A stretch of 64,000 nucleotides of DNA from Dioscorea cayenensis subsp. rotundata (lineage: Eukaryota; Streptophyta; Magnoliopsida; Dioscoreales; Dioscoreaceae): contig NC_052474.1 in the NCBI RefSeq assembly GCF_009730915.1, positions 2,577,501 through 2,641,500 of the forward strand, read 5' to 3'. This document shows positions 33,996 to 44,557 of the stretch, in pieces. The first letter of the stretch is position 1; each line of letters opens with the position of its first letter. The position numbers and the translations under genes are program-made. Below the pieces are notes generated by a model. The model did no database searches. It saw only the letters and a list, made by a program, of their open reading frames with translations, and was not told the DNA's origin.

Positions 33996-34995
33996 NNNNN
34001 NNNNNNNNNNNNNNNNNNNNNNNNNNNNNNNNNNNNNNNNNNNNNNNNNNNNNNNNNNNNNNNNNNNNNNNNNNNNNNNNNNNNNNNNNNNNNNNNNNNN
34101 NNNNNNNNNNNNNNNNNNNNNNNNNNNNNNNNNNNNNNNNNNNNNNNNNNNNNNNNNNNNNNNNNNNNNNNNNNNNNNNNNNNNNNNNNNNNNNNNNNNN
34201 NNNNNNNNNNNNNNNNNNNNNNNNNNNNNNNNNNNNNNNNNNNNNNNNNNNNNNNNNNNNNNNNNNNNNNNNNNNNNNNNNNNNNNNNNNNNNNNNNNNN
34301 NNNNNNNNNNNNNNNNNNNNNNNNNNNNNNNNNNNNNNNNNNNNNNNNNNNNNNNNNNNNNNNNNNNNNNNNNNNNNNNNNNNNNNNNNNNNNNNNNNNN
34401 NNNNNNNNNNNNNNNNNNNNNNNNNNNNNNNNNNNNNNNNNNNNNNNNNNNNNNNNNNNNNNNNNNNNNNNNNNNNNNNNNNNNNNNNNNNNNNNNNNNN
34501 NNNNNNNNNNNNNNNNNNNNNNNNNNNNNNNNNNNNNNNNNNNNNNNNNNNNNNNNNNNNNNNNNNNNNNNNNNNNNNNNNNNNNNNNNNNNNNNNNNNN
34601 NNNNNNNNNNNNNNNNNNNNNNNNNNNNNNNNNNNNNNNNNNNNNNNNNNNNNNNNNNNNNNNNNNNNNNNNNNNNNNNNNNNNNNNNNNNNNNNNNNNN
34701 NNNNNNNNNNNNNNNNNNNNNNNNNNNNNNNNNNNNNNNNNNNNNNNNNNNNNNNNNNNNNNNNNNNNNNNNNNNNNNNNNNNNNNNNNNNNNNNNNNNN
34801 NNNNNNNNNNNNNNNNNNNNNNNNNNNNNNNNNNNNNNNNNNNNNNNNNNNNNNNNNNNNNNNNNNNNNNNNNNNNNNNNNNNNNNNNNNNNNNNNNNNN
34901 NNNNNNNNNNNNNNNNNNNNNNNNNNNNNNNNNNNNNNNNNNNNNNNNNNNNNNNNNNNNNNNNNNNNNNNNNNNNNNNNNNNNNNNNNNNNNNN
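33996..34995. other. Assembly gap, 1000 N, inside LINE sequence
   Basis: Exactly 1000 N. LINE sequence on both sides; the true length is unknown. Confidence 0.99.
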
Positions 34996-37900
34996 TTGTT
35001 TGTTGGAGAAATTAAAATTGGGACATCATAAAGGTACGATAAAACTATTATGAAGGCTACAACAAGAGCAAGCGACCTTAGAAAATTTAAGGGTAATTCA
35101 TAAGCAAGAAGAGATCTACTCTGGAGCGAGGTCTAGGTCGCGACTGGCTGAAGGAGTGACGATAATACAAAATTTTTCATCGGTGGCTAACGGTCGGAGC
35201 AAACCGAATATCATTCTTGGCATCTGTCAGGAATCCGCTAATCGTGGCGAGGTTGGTGAGAAGTGGGGAGAGTTTTCACGGAGCATTTTAACACGCAATT
35301 TGGGCTGAGAAAGCGGGAAAGAGAGATGGTACGATCTTGGAAAGACTTATGGTATTCGTAGGAATAAAAGGCTCGATTTATCGCACCTTTGCCAGCGACA
35401 CTCACAATGGAGGAAATTAAGTGTGCGGTGTTCGAGTTAGGAAGTAATAGGGCTCGGCCCGACGGCTTTCGACATCCTGTCTTTAGCAGCCTGCGGGCTG
35501 CGATAAAGTTTGATCTCCTGCATCTGTGTGAGGACTTCTATTCGACACACCAATTTGGAAAGAATTAATTGGGCTAGTATTGCGTTAATTCGAAGGTTGC
35601 CACTCCGAAGTTCATCATGGATTATCGCTCCCATTAGCCTCGATTAATTCACCTCATCAAGATCTTGTCTAAAATTTTGGCAAATCGCTTCGAGCAAGGT
35701 GTTGTCTTCCTCGGTAGAATCGAGCATCGGCGTTTATGAAAGGGAGATGCATATTGGATAATATTGCTACGGTACGAAGAACTCCTCTTTAGCATTCATG
35801 AAACGCTGATTACCCGGTATATTTTTGAAAAGTGGATTTTGCAAAAGCCTTTGATATGGTCGATCGACTTTTTGGTTCGATCCGTTGGAGGCTAGGGTTT
35901 TGGCGAGAGATGGGTAGGTTGGATTATGGTATCTTATCACTCCCTCTAAGGCTAATCTTTTTGATTAATGGATCCCCTCATCGGTTACGTCATGTATCCG
36001 AGGGGTCTTCGCTGAGGGGATCCTTTATCTCCCCTGTTGTTTGTGCTTGTCACTGATGTGCTCAGCTCAATGTTTACTCATGCCCTTAGATCCAAAGTTC
36101 TGGTGGATGTTCCTCTGGGTGAGTTTGGAAGTAAGTGTAATCTTCATTACGCGGATGATCTTCTAATTATGACCACAGGAGGGCTTGAGGATCCTCGGGA
36201 TTATTAAACTCATTCTGTATTTATTTGAAAGTATGACTGGTTTGGCGACTAACTTTGCAAAAACCTGCCTGTTCTCGAGCAAGTGGGAATTACCAGCGGA
36301 GGAAGCCTGCTACTACACTTAATCGCAAGTGCTGGGTCCTCTTCCCAGTTACCTACCTTGGTGTCTCCGATTGCGGGTAGACGACCTCGCAGGCAGGATT
36401 GAGAGGAATGATCTGAAAAAGTGAGGAGGAGGCTATACTCCGGAAAGTCAGCATCTTTCCTTGGGAGGTCGCCTCACGTTGGTTAACTCCGTGTTGTCTG
36501 CACTTCCGACATATTGGATGTCTATCTTTAGACTTCCGGGGTGGGTTGTTAAAAAGCTGGATTATCTCAGAAGGGAGTTCTTGTGGTCGGGGCCGGATAT
36601 TGATCACCCTAAGTGCCGACTGGTCGGGTGGAGGAATCTATGCCGGCCATCGAGATCAGGAGTGGATGGGGATACTTCGGATCTTCGCACTTTTTAACTT
36701 GGCGTTATTAGGAAATGGTGGTGGAAGATAGTTATGGACCACGGTGATGTGGCGCGGCGTGTGTGTGGAGTTCAACTATGGGCTTCTCAATCGTGACTTT
36801 ACCCCAGGTTGACGGGTAGGATCTCTTTCTTTTGGAAAGGTGTTCTTGACACTCTACCAGCGTTTAGAGGGTGCATTGGGCACAACATCAATTCTGGTGA
36901 GACTACTCTGTTTTGGAAGGATCGATGGGTTAATGGCATTGCCCCTATGAATTTGTGGTCGGAGGAATTTCGTCGTAGTAATCTTCCGAACGCTACGGTT
37001 CATGAGCTGTCCTATCTTCTTGAGGATCCGCTCTTTTCTGCAAATGCCTGTGTCTCTCAGGTCTTTGATCGTTTGAAGACGAATAGGGTGGCTAGGTGTG
37101 ATAAGAAAAGTTGGTTGCTAACGGGTAACGGGCTTTTCTCGTTGAAATCCTTTCTATATTTTTTCTCGATTTGACGGTGGTATCATGTGTCCAATTGCGA
37201 GATTCTTTTGGCGCAAGATTTGCCCTCAGAAATCATTCTTCATAACTGGCTTGTGTGGAAGAATAAGGTCTTCACGTTGGAAAACTTGGAGAGGAGGAAA
37301 TGTAACAAAGCGCTACTGACTACGCGTGTTTTGTGCCATTCGGCGATCGAAAGCTGCGGATCATCTTTTTCCTCGATGTTCTTTTTCTAGAAGGATTTGG
37401 GATTACTTTGTTAATTTGGTCGATCGCGAGCCAGCCTCTCGGTGAGCGATCTCGGATCGCGTGGAGAGGGTCGGTGTTGCCGCTCTTCCGGGGACTTTTT
37501 GTGGATTTATTAGTGAAAGCTATTGTGTGGATAATTTGGCTTTCATGAAATGATATCATTTTTAATGCCAATGTCGCACTATGTGCATATTCTCATTATT
37601 AAAATTGATCATTTATTATTGTCCCTGTACGATAACTGCGGCAAGCGTGCTGAGGGAAAGCTGGATGAGGCCATGGGGGAGTGTCTGGAGGAGTCCCGAG
37701 GTTCTGGGTCCCCGTGGCCGAGGTGGAACGCCTCGAGGCGGCTCTTGAGGGTTGCTATGGCCGAGGAGGCGCGTGACAAAGATTCGGAGTAGTCCTCTTT
37801 CTCGGGTTGTTAGGGTGGGAGAGGCCCCTGTTCTCCTCCTTTTTTTCTCTCTGCATGTACTGCTTTCTCGTATGTTTGTGTGTTTGAGATGTTTTGCACC

Positions 37901-38036
37901 ACTGCTAGTGGTTGGTCAGTCCCTTTCCCCTTTTGTGTGTGGGAGTCTCTTTATTTCTGACTCTTATTTTTATTGAAGTGGTTTATCCACCTTTTCAAAA
38001 AAAAATAAAAAATAAAAAAAATAAAATAAAATATTA
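34996..38036 (+). mobile_element. L1-type LINE, 3' part: reverse transcriptase, zf-RVT and A-rich tail (degenerate)
   Basis: Begins again with a pre-RT linker (broken form of GDDNTKFFH at about 35150). It continues through reverse transcriptase blocks: VDFAKAFD at about 35831, INGSPHR at about 35960, and the catalytic YADD at 36148-36159. Next are GGRLTLVNSVLSALPTYWMS at about 36460 and the zf-RVT region (36.8-37.5 kb). The 3'UTR ends TTTATTGAAGTGGTTTATCC and an A-rich tail at about 37998-38036. Many frameshifts; not functional. It is probably a second, 5'-truncated copy rather than the continuation of the left element. Confidence 0.8.
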
Positions 38037-38611
38037 TGGTGTTACGAATCACGGCTACAGAGACACCGAGGGCAAGGGAGGATCTGCATATCATTTTAAT
38101 TTATCAAATAAATATTATTTAATTTATCACTAAGTCATATGACATACAACATTTAATTCGTGGAATGTTATTAATTTTTTTTGTTGAAATAGTTTTAATA
38201 TTTATTTATAAACAAATCCTGCATCAAACAGTAAACTTATGCAATAATACAACTGGTATTTCATCTTTCCTTTAATTTAAAGAACACACATAGATGTAAC
38301 TTTATTTTTTTAAAGATAATATATAAATCACATATCAATTCATATGGAGAAAAGAAGATAACAACAAAATATAAATAAAACAATCCATAGCAAAGTAAAA
38401 AGCATATACATAATGCAATGGTAAAAAAAAATACTCATAAGAGTGGATCTTGTTTAAATCTAATAAAATCCACCAAATCAACTAAAAGAAAATAACAGTC
38501 AATGAGATACTAAGGATGTTGTTCTCAGGTAAGCTCATATATATTAATATATACAAACATTAAATTTAAATAGGAGCGGGATCAAAACACCTCATCCAAT
38601 TGTATACTCCA
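38037..38611. other. AT-rich intergenic sequence, no gene
   Basis: No coding signal or recognisable element. Confidence 0.5.
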
Positions 38612-38822
38612 TCGCTCTTTTTTATTTGTTGTGAATAACCGAATCTTATATAGTAAGAAAATTGGTTATTTCACGTAATTTAATAAAAAATTAATTTTTT
38701 TAATATTATTTTTAATTTATATCTTTTATATATCTCTATCATATTATTTTTAAAAATAAATATTTTTTTGATGTAAAAATATGACAGATAAAAAAATATA
38801 AATTTATGACAGATAAAAATAA
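38612..38822 (-). mobile_element. Decayed Stowaway-like MITE, relative of the copy at 62955
   Basis: Starts TACTCCATCGCTCTTTTTTA, a worn Stowaway terminus. It contains GTGAATAACCGAATCTTATATAG and TTTATGACAGATAAAAA, both matching (in reverse orientation) the MITE at 62955-63211. The right terminus is lost. It lies just upstream of the GDSL gene. Confidence 0.55.
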
Positions 38823-38866
38823 TTGATGTAGTAAATGCAAAGCAAATATAAAAAAACTGGAATATT

Positions 38867-40740
38867 ATGCCAAGAAGCAAGTCAATGGCTTGTTCCCCTA
38901 TCTCCTTTCTCTTGATCTACTCTCTCTAGTGCTGCCATTGGCATTCTCTTCTCAAACAATAGACTACTACTTCTCCTCCATCATCAGCTTCGGAGGTTCT
39001 CTGAGCGACACCGGTAACTTGTTCCACTACCTTCACAACAACTGCTCCATCGCCCACTTCCCCTACGGCATCACCTTCTTTCATCGCCCCACCGGCCGCC
39101 ACTCCGATGGCCGCCTCATCGTTGACTTCTTGGGTTTGTTCTATATATCTATATATCTATACATTCAGTCAAAAGCCTTTATTTTTGTTCTTCAATTTTG
39201 TTTTACATTCCTTTCTCCAAAAGTTAAATCAGATTGTTCTTCATTCTTTCTTTCTTTTTTTTTCTTTCTTTTATTATTATTAGTTTTTAACAAAGTGAGT
39301 AAACCAGCGAACACATTCATTTTATTTTTTTTAATTTTTTAATTAATATTTTTCTGAAAAAAAAAAGTCAAATCCTCTGCCACTCACATAAAAATTAAAT
39401 GGTTTGACCGGTTGACGGTCATCTTTCTCCATGCAATGTTTGCAGTGTTTCTGAAATTTTTATCTTGGATTAACAAAGAAAAATTTCACAGCGGAGGCAA
39501 TTGGATTGCCATTCCTTCCACCATATCTAGCAGGACCAGCTAAGCATAATTTCCAGCAAGGAGTCAACTTTGCCATTGGAGGAGGCACAGTGGCTGAAAC
39601 TTCCTTCTATAAAGAGAATGGCTTTCCCCTTCCAAACAATACTTTCTCTTTGCATGATCAATTGAATTGGTTCCAAGATATGCTTCCCATTCTCTGTTCT
39701 TCTCTTTCAGGTTTGTTTCCTCTTTTCCTTAATTTTTAGTAAACATTATCATTAATAAGCCATGAATTACTGCATTTTCACTCTTGTGCAGAGTGTGAGG
39801 CTAAGTTGGGTAACTCACTCTTCATTGTTGGTGCAATCGGAGGAAATGATTACCACATTGCAATGTTAAAAGGATCCAGTGATTATGAAATAAAAACTCT
39901 TCTAGTTCCTGTCATGATCCAGGCTATTAGTTCTGCAATCAAAGTGAGCTGCATTAATACTTGTGTTTATTATATATGTTTCACAACAATGAGGAGCATT
40001 TTTATTATGTTTTATTGTTTCCAGGATTTGATTAAATATGGTGCAAGAACATTGGTAGTTCCAGGGAATTATCCAGTTGGATGTCTCTCAGCTAGTCTCA
40101 CATGTTTTCCAAGAGAAGGTGACTATGACCAGAAAACAGGGTGCTTGAATTGGTTGAATGAGCTCACTGAGTTATATAACCAAAGGCTCCACATTGAACT
40201 TCAAGATATCCAGCATCAACATCCTCATGTCACCATCTTCTTTGTTGATTATTATGGAATTATCATGGAAATGTTGCAATCGCCTAAAAAATATGGTAAG
40301 TTATGATTGAACTACGACGGCATTAAATAAAAACAATAAGCAAAGATTTCATGTTTAGCACTGTCTGAAGGTTGATTTCAAGGTAAAAAATAACTGAAAA
40401 ATGTATGGTGAACAGGTGAAAGTATAAGACATGATGATCATAATAATGTTTTGTATTTCTTTTTGTAGGTTTTTAAGGACAAGCCTTTGGTTGCATGTTG
40501 TGGAGGTGGAGGTCCTTATAACTACAATGCATATGTGCTTTTGTGGTGAAGGGGCAAGAGCTTGTGATGACCCTTCAAGCTTAGTGTTCTGGGATGGTGT
40601 TCACCCTCACTGAAGCTGCTAACAAGATCATTGCCACTGATTTGTTACAAGTATTGCATGTATCTCCTTCAATTAACCAACAATTCCCACATCTTGTTAA
40701 GATCTATGATCAAGCTCAGCATGTCAGTATGACTGTGTAG
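38867..40740 (+). pseudogene. GDSL esterase/lipase gene with several single-base frame breaks
   Basis: SGNH/GDSL lipase, a secreted plant family acting on esters. Exons: about 38867-39133, 39492-39710, 39792-39943, 40025-40295 and about 40470-40740, with good splice sites. Family blocks: block I FGGSLSDTGN (usual FGDSLSDTGN; the catalytic Ser is kept, the Asp before it is Gly), block III GGNDY, and block V WDGVH with the catalytic Asp and His. The internal exons 2-4 are open. The start ATG (38867 or 38885) is one base out of frame with the rest after about 38925. Exon 5 is shifted by single bases at a T run (about 40472), near 40533 and at a C run (about 40609). The last stop is at 40738. Either a young pseudogene or a real gene with consensus indel errors; the spared protein pattern fits both. 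Confidence 0.75.
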
Positions 40741-41281
40741 GTGAGTGGGAAAGTCTATCTATTTTCCTGGCTTTCCTTACTTCCAGTGTTTATTCGTCTG
40801 TTTTTTCAATAATTATAGGTGCAGGTGAATAAATAAAATAGTTGTCATTTTTTTTTTTGTAATTGGATATTTATTTTGAGATTGGTGGATTGTTAAACAA
40901 TCATTTAAGTTTAAATCAATAAAATAAACATATATTGTCGCCAATTAAATAGCTTATTCTAAGCTAGAGAGATTCAATCCTACCATCAACTGCTTTAAAA
41001 GTTTGATGTGAGGTGGGCACGGGCCGTCCGGAAAACCGGCCCGGCCCGTGCCCGGCCCGGAACCGACCCGCCGGTTCAATGACCCGGCGGGCCGGTTCAT
41101 TGACTCTGCAACCGGCCCCGTACTGTAGACGGGCCGGTTACGGGTTAGGGTTTTCCCAACCCGTGACCCGGCGGGTTGACCCGCGGGTCAAAAACCGGGT
41201 TGGGCCCGGCGAGCCGGGTCAAACCCGATTAATGTTATTATTTTGTTTTTGTTTTTAATACTAAGATCTTTGTTGGTCATG

Positions 41282-41337
41282 GGATTTGAACCCATGATCT
41301 TGAACTCGGATAAAGCAAAACCCAAACCACTGGACTA
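41282..41337 (-). other. tRNA-like module (pol III A and B box) near left end of the hAT-like element
   Basis: On the minus strand, TAGTCCAGTGG (41337-41327) matches the pol III A box and GGTTCAAATCC (41292-41282) matches the B box, 35-40 bases apart. It does not fold as a full tRNA by eye. The module points outward, to the left end. Confidence 0.5.
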
Positions 41338-42167
41338 GATTTGTTTTCTAATATTTATTGGAAAGAATTATATATAGATAGATGTATGATATGGATCAAA
41401 AATATTTTTATATATTTAATTTATAAAAAAAATTAAGAAACCATATAATAAATTAAAAAATTATACAAATCAATTAGTAAAATATCAAACAATAAATTTT
41501 CATAAATATTTTTTTAAAAATTAATTATTTTGTTAATTGTCTTTTTACTCATAAAGACTAAATCTACTATATATGCACACTTTTAAATTCTCTTAAATAG
41601 TGCACTCTTTATTCTGTCACATATATATTAGATTATTTTTGTTTCAATTTATGAAATAAAAAAATAAAAATTACAAAAAAATTATTTTTTTAAATTATGT
41701 AAATCAATTTATAAAAAAATATATTAGTAGAATATCTTTTGAATAATGGTTCACACCATATTATTTTGATTTAGTAACTTTTTTTCAAATCGACTATATG
41801 ATAAAGCACAATAATAACCCTATTAGTTAAAAAGTCAAAAGTAAAATCTAGAGCCAACCCTAATTATAATAAATAAATAAGTTGATGATAACTTCAATTT
41901 AAAATAAGAATACTACTTGATATATATATTTTATTTTGCACTTAAAAAAAGATGTCTTAATAATTTAATTTGATAGATAAATAAATAAAAAAATGTAGCT
42001 TTTTATCCTTTTTTAAAAATTATTTTTGATATGTCTTAAAAAAATTTTTTTAAGTTATTATAAATTATTTTTAAATTTTTTTGTTGTTGGGATTAAATTT
42101 TTAAAAAAATATTTTTGTAACTTCTTTTATATTTATTTATGTTTTAAACTATAACAAGAAAAATTTA

Positions 42168-42221
42168 TAGGCCAATTGGTTAATGCTATTTTCCCATGTG
42201 AGAGGTCCTAGGTTCAAACCC
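42168..42221 (+). other. tRNA-like module (pol III A and B box) near right end of the hAT-like element
   Basis: TAGGCCAATTGG (42168-42179) and GGTTCAAACCC (42211-42221) match pol III A and B boxes. The module points outward, to the right end, mirroring the left module. Confidence 0.5.
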
Positions 42222-42616
42222 CATCTAAGACCAATTTTTTTGGTTATTTACAAAAACCCGCCGGGTCAAACGGGCCTGGCCCGGACCCGGCGGGTTCTGT
42301 GATAAAGCCGGGCCGGGTCCGGTTTATTCACTGAATGAACCGGACCCGGCGGGCCTGCCGGGTCAACCCGGCCCGGCGGGTCTCCCCTGTAGCACGGGCC
42401 GGTTCCGGGTCCGGTTTTCGGTGAACCGGACCCGGCGGGTCGGGCCCGGCGGGCCCGGTTAACCGGCCCGTGCCCACCATATTTTACTGATCTAAGACTA
42501 CTAAAAAGATTCTAGAGAGATAAATAAATATATTACGGGATCCACTGAGATGTGTACTGGTTTTATACATGAAAGTGGACCAACTACTTAAATAAGAAAT
42601 GAGTTCCAAACACTGA

Positions 42617-43616
42617 NNNNNNNNNNNNNNNNNNNNNNNNNNNNNNNNNNNNNNNNNNNNNNNNNNNNNNNNNNNNNNNNNNNNNNNNNNNNNNNNNNNN
42701 NNNNNNNNNNNNNNNNNNNNNNNNNNNNNNNNNNNNNNNNNNNNNNNNNNNNNNNNNNNNNNNNNNNNNNNNNNNNNNNNNNNNNNNNNNNNNNNNNNNN
42801 NNNNNNNNNNNNNNNNNNNNNNNNNNNNNNNNNNNNNNNNNNNNNNNNNNNNNNNNNNNNNNNNNNNNNNNNNNNNNNNNNNNNNNNNNNNNNNNNNNNN
42901 NNNNNNNNNNNNNNNNNNNNNNNNNNNNNNNNNNNNNNNNNNNNNNNNNNNNNNNNNNNNNNNNNNNNNNNNNNNNNNNNNNNNNNNNNNNNNNNNNNNN
43001 NNNNNNNNNNNNNNNNNNNNNNNNNNNNNNNNNNNNNNNNNNNNNNNNNNNNNNNNNNNNNNNNNNNNNNNNNNNNNNNNNNNNNNNNNNNNNNNNNNNN
43101 NNNNNNNNNNNNNNNNNNNNNNNNNNNNNNNNNNNNNNNNNNNNNNNNNNNNNNNNNNNNNNNNNNNNNNNNNNNNNNNNNNNNNNNNNNNNNNNNNNNN
43201 NNNNNNNNNNNNNNNNNNNNNNNNNNNNNNNNNNNNNNNNNNNNNNNNNNNNNNNNNNNNNNNNNNNNNNNNNNNNNNNNNNNNNNNNNNNNNNNNNNNN
43301 NNNNNNNNNNNNNNNNNNNNNNNNNNNNNNNNNNNNNNNNNNNNNNNNNNNNNNNNNNNNNNNNNNNNNNNNNNNNNNNNNNNNNNNNNNNNNNNNNNNN
43401 NNNNNNNNNNNNNNNNNNNNNNNNNNNNNNNNNNNNNNNNNNNNNNNNNNNNNNNNNNNNNNNNNNNNNNNNNNNNNNNNNNNNNNNNNNNNNNNNNNNN
43501 NNNNNNNNNNNNNNNNNNNNNNNNNNNNNNNNNNNNNNNNNNNNNNNNNNNNNNNNNNNNNNNNNNNNNNNNNNNNNNNNNNNNNNNNNNNNNNNNNNNN
43601 NNNNNNNNNNNNNNNN
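42617..43616. other. Assembly gap, 1000 N
   Basis: Exactly 1000 N; placeholder length. Confidence 0.99.
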
Positions 43617-43923
43617 GATATTGCTTTGCGAAATTTCGCATAAAGACAAAATATAGCGGTTCTCTTGTGTACGATGTATCTGTGAATTTTGTGTTGAATG
43701 TTTGCTAGGAATTAACTAATTCGTTACAACGGTTGATGTATTTGTGAAGCTTTGACGAAATTTTATCAGAGAAAGAACCAATTCATTTATAACTGTTCAA
43801 GTAATCATCTGTGTTGGTTTGTGACAGTAAAAGATATGGTGATCAGGTTTAAACTTTGAAGGTCAAGAATTTGGCATATTAAGATGAAGACTGCTAACTA
43901 ATGAATTTTTGTGTGTGTGTGTG

Positions 43924-43960
<37 letters not shown>

Positions 43961-44557
43961 AAAATGTGGACAATCCTTGAGGGGAAAAACTCTTGCGTGC
44001 TGTCAGGAGAATCTTTCCTATATTAATTACAGAGAGAAATATATTAAATAGTATAGTCTGTGGTGCTTTTATCACGCTGGTTTCTTTTCTGGCTTGCTAG
44101 GCTCTGGTATGAGGATCAACACAAAGATGTCCTATTGTACATTGTGTTTCACATTAATGAAAATCCACGTATTGCTTAGTGAGTTAGTTCAATTCTATTC
44201 TTTGCCTGACATGTAAGAACTCCTATAGGTAATTCAAGTATGATATTTGACTTCTAGGTTTTGTTTTTCATAATTACACTTTCCTCTGCTGTTTCAGTAT
44301 ATATATTCTTTAGAATTTTTATATGTGAGACGATGATTTACTCACTTTCTTGCTAATTATACTTTCTTGCTTTTGTTTGCTCTCATTAAAGCTAATGAGA
44401 ATTTCACAGATTTAGCTGTAATTCTTGTGTAGCTAGTATTAGGACACTGAAACCCAAGTATCCAATTTAATTTTCTACTACATACTACATTATCTTAGAA
44501 TATGATCAATGTTTTCATGTCTAAGTGATTATTTCCTCTCAGAGTTTTTCCCTCAGC
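43617..44557. other. 5' flank of GEX1, no other gene
   Basis: A (GT)n(AT)n microsatellite lies at 43911-43956. No coding signal; presumably promoter and 5'UTR of GEX1. Confidence 0.4.

Larger units (their letters stand above)
41012..42478. mobile_element. GC-ended hAT-like non-autonomous element with two tRNA-like modules
   Basis: About 1467 bp with terminal inverted repeat GGTGGGCACGGGCC, resembling the TIR class of the element at 9382. Both ends have long CCCGGC-rich subterminal arrays (41012-41230, 42250-42478) around a very AT-rich core with no transposase. No clear 8-bp target duplication could be matched (TGATGTGA against ATATTTTA), so the ends may be eroded. Confidence 0.65.

Noticed and set aside
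41282..41352. A genuine tRNA gene
   Set aside because: Only the A and B boxes match; acceptor and anticodon stems do not pair by eye, and it lies inside a transposon.
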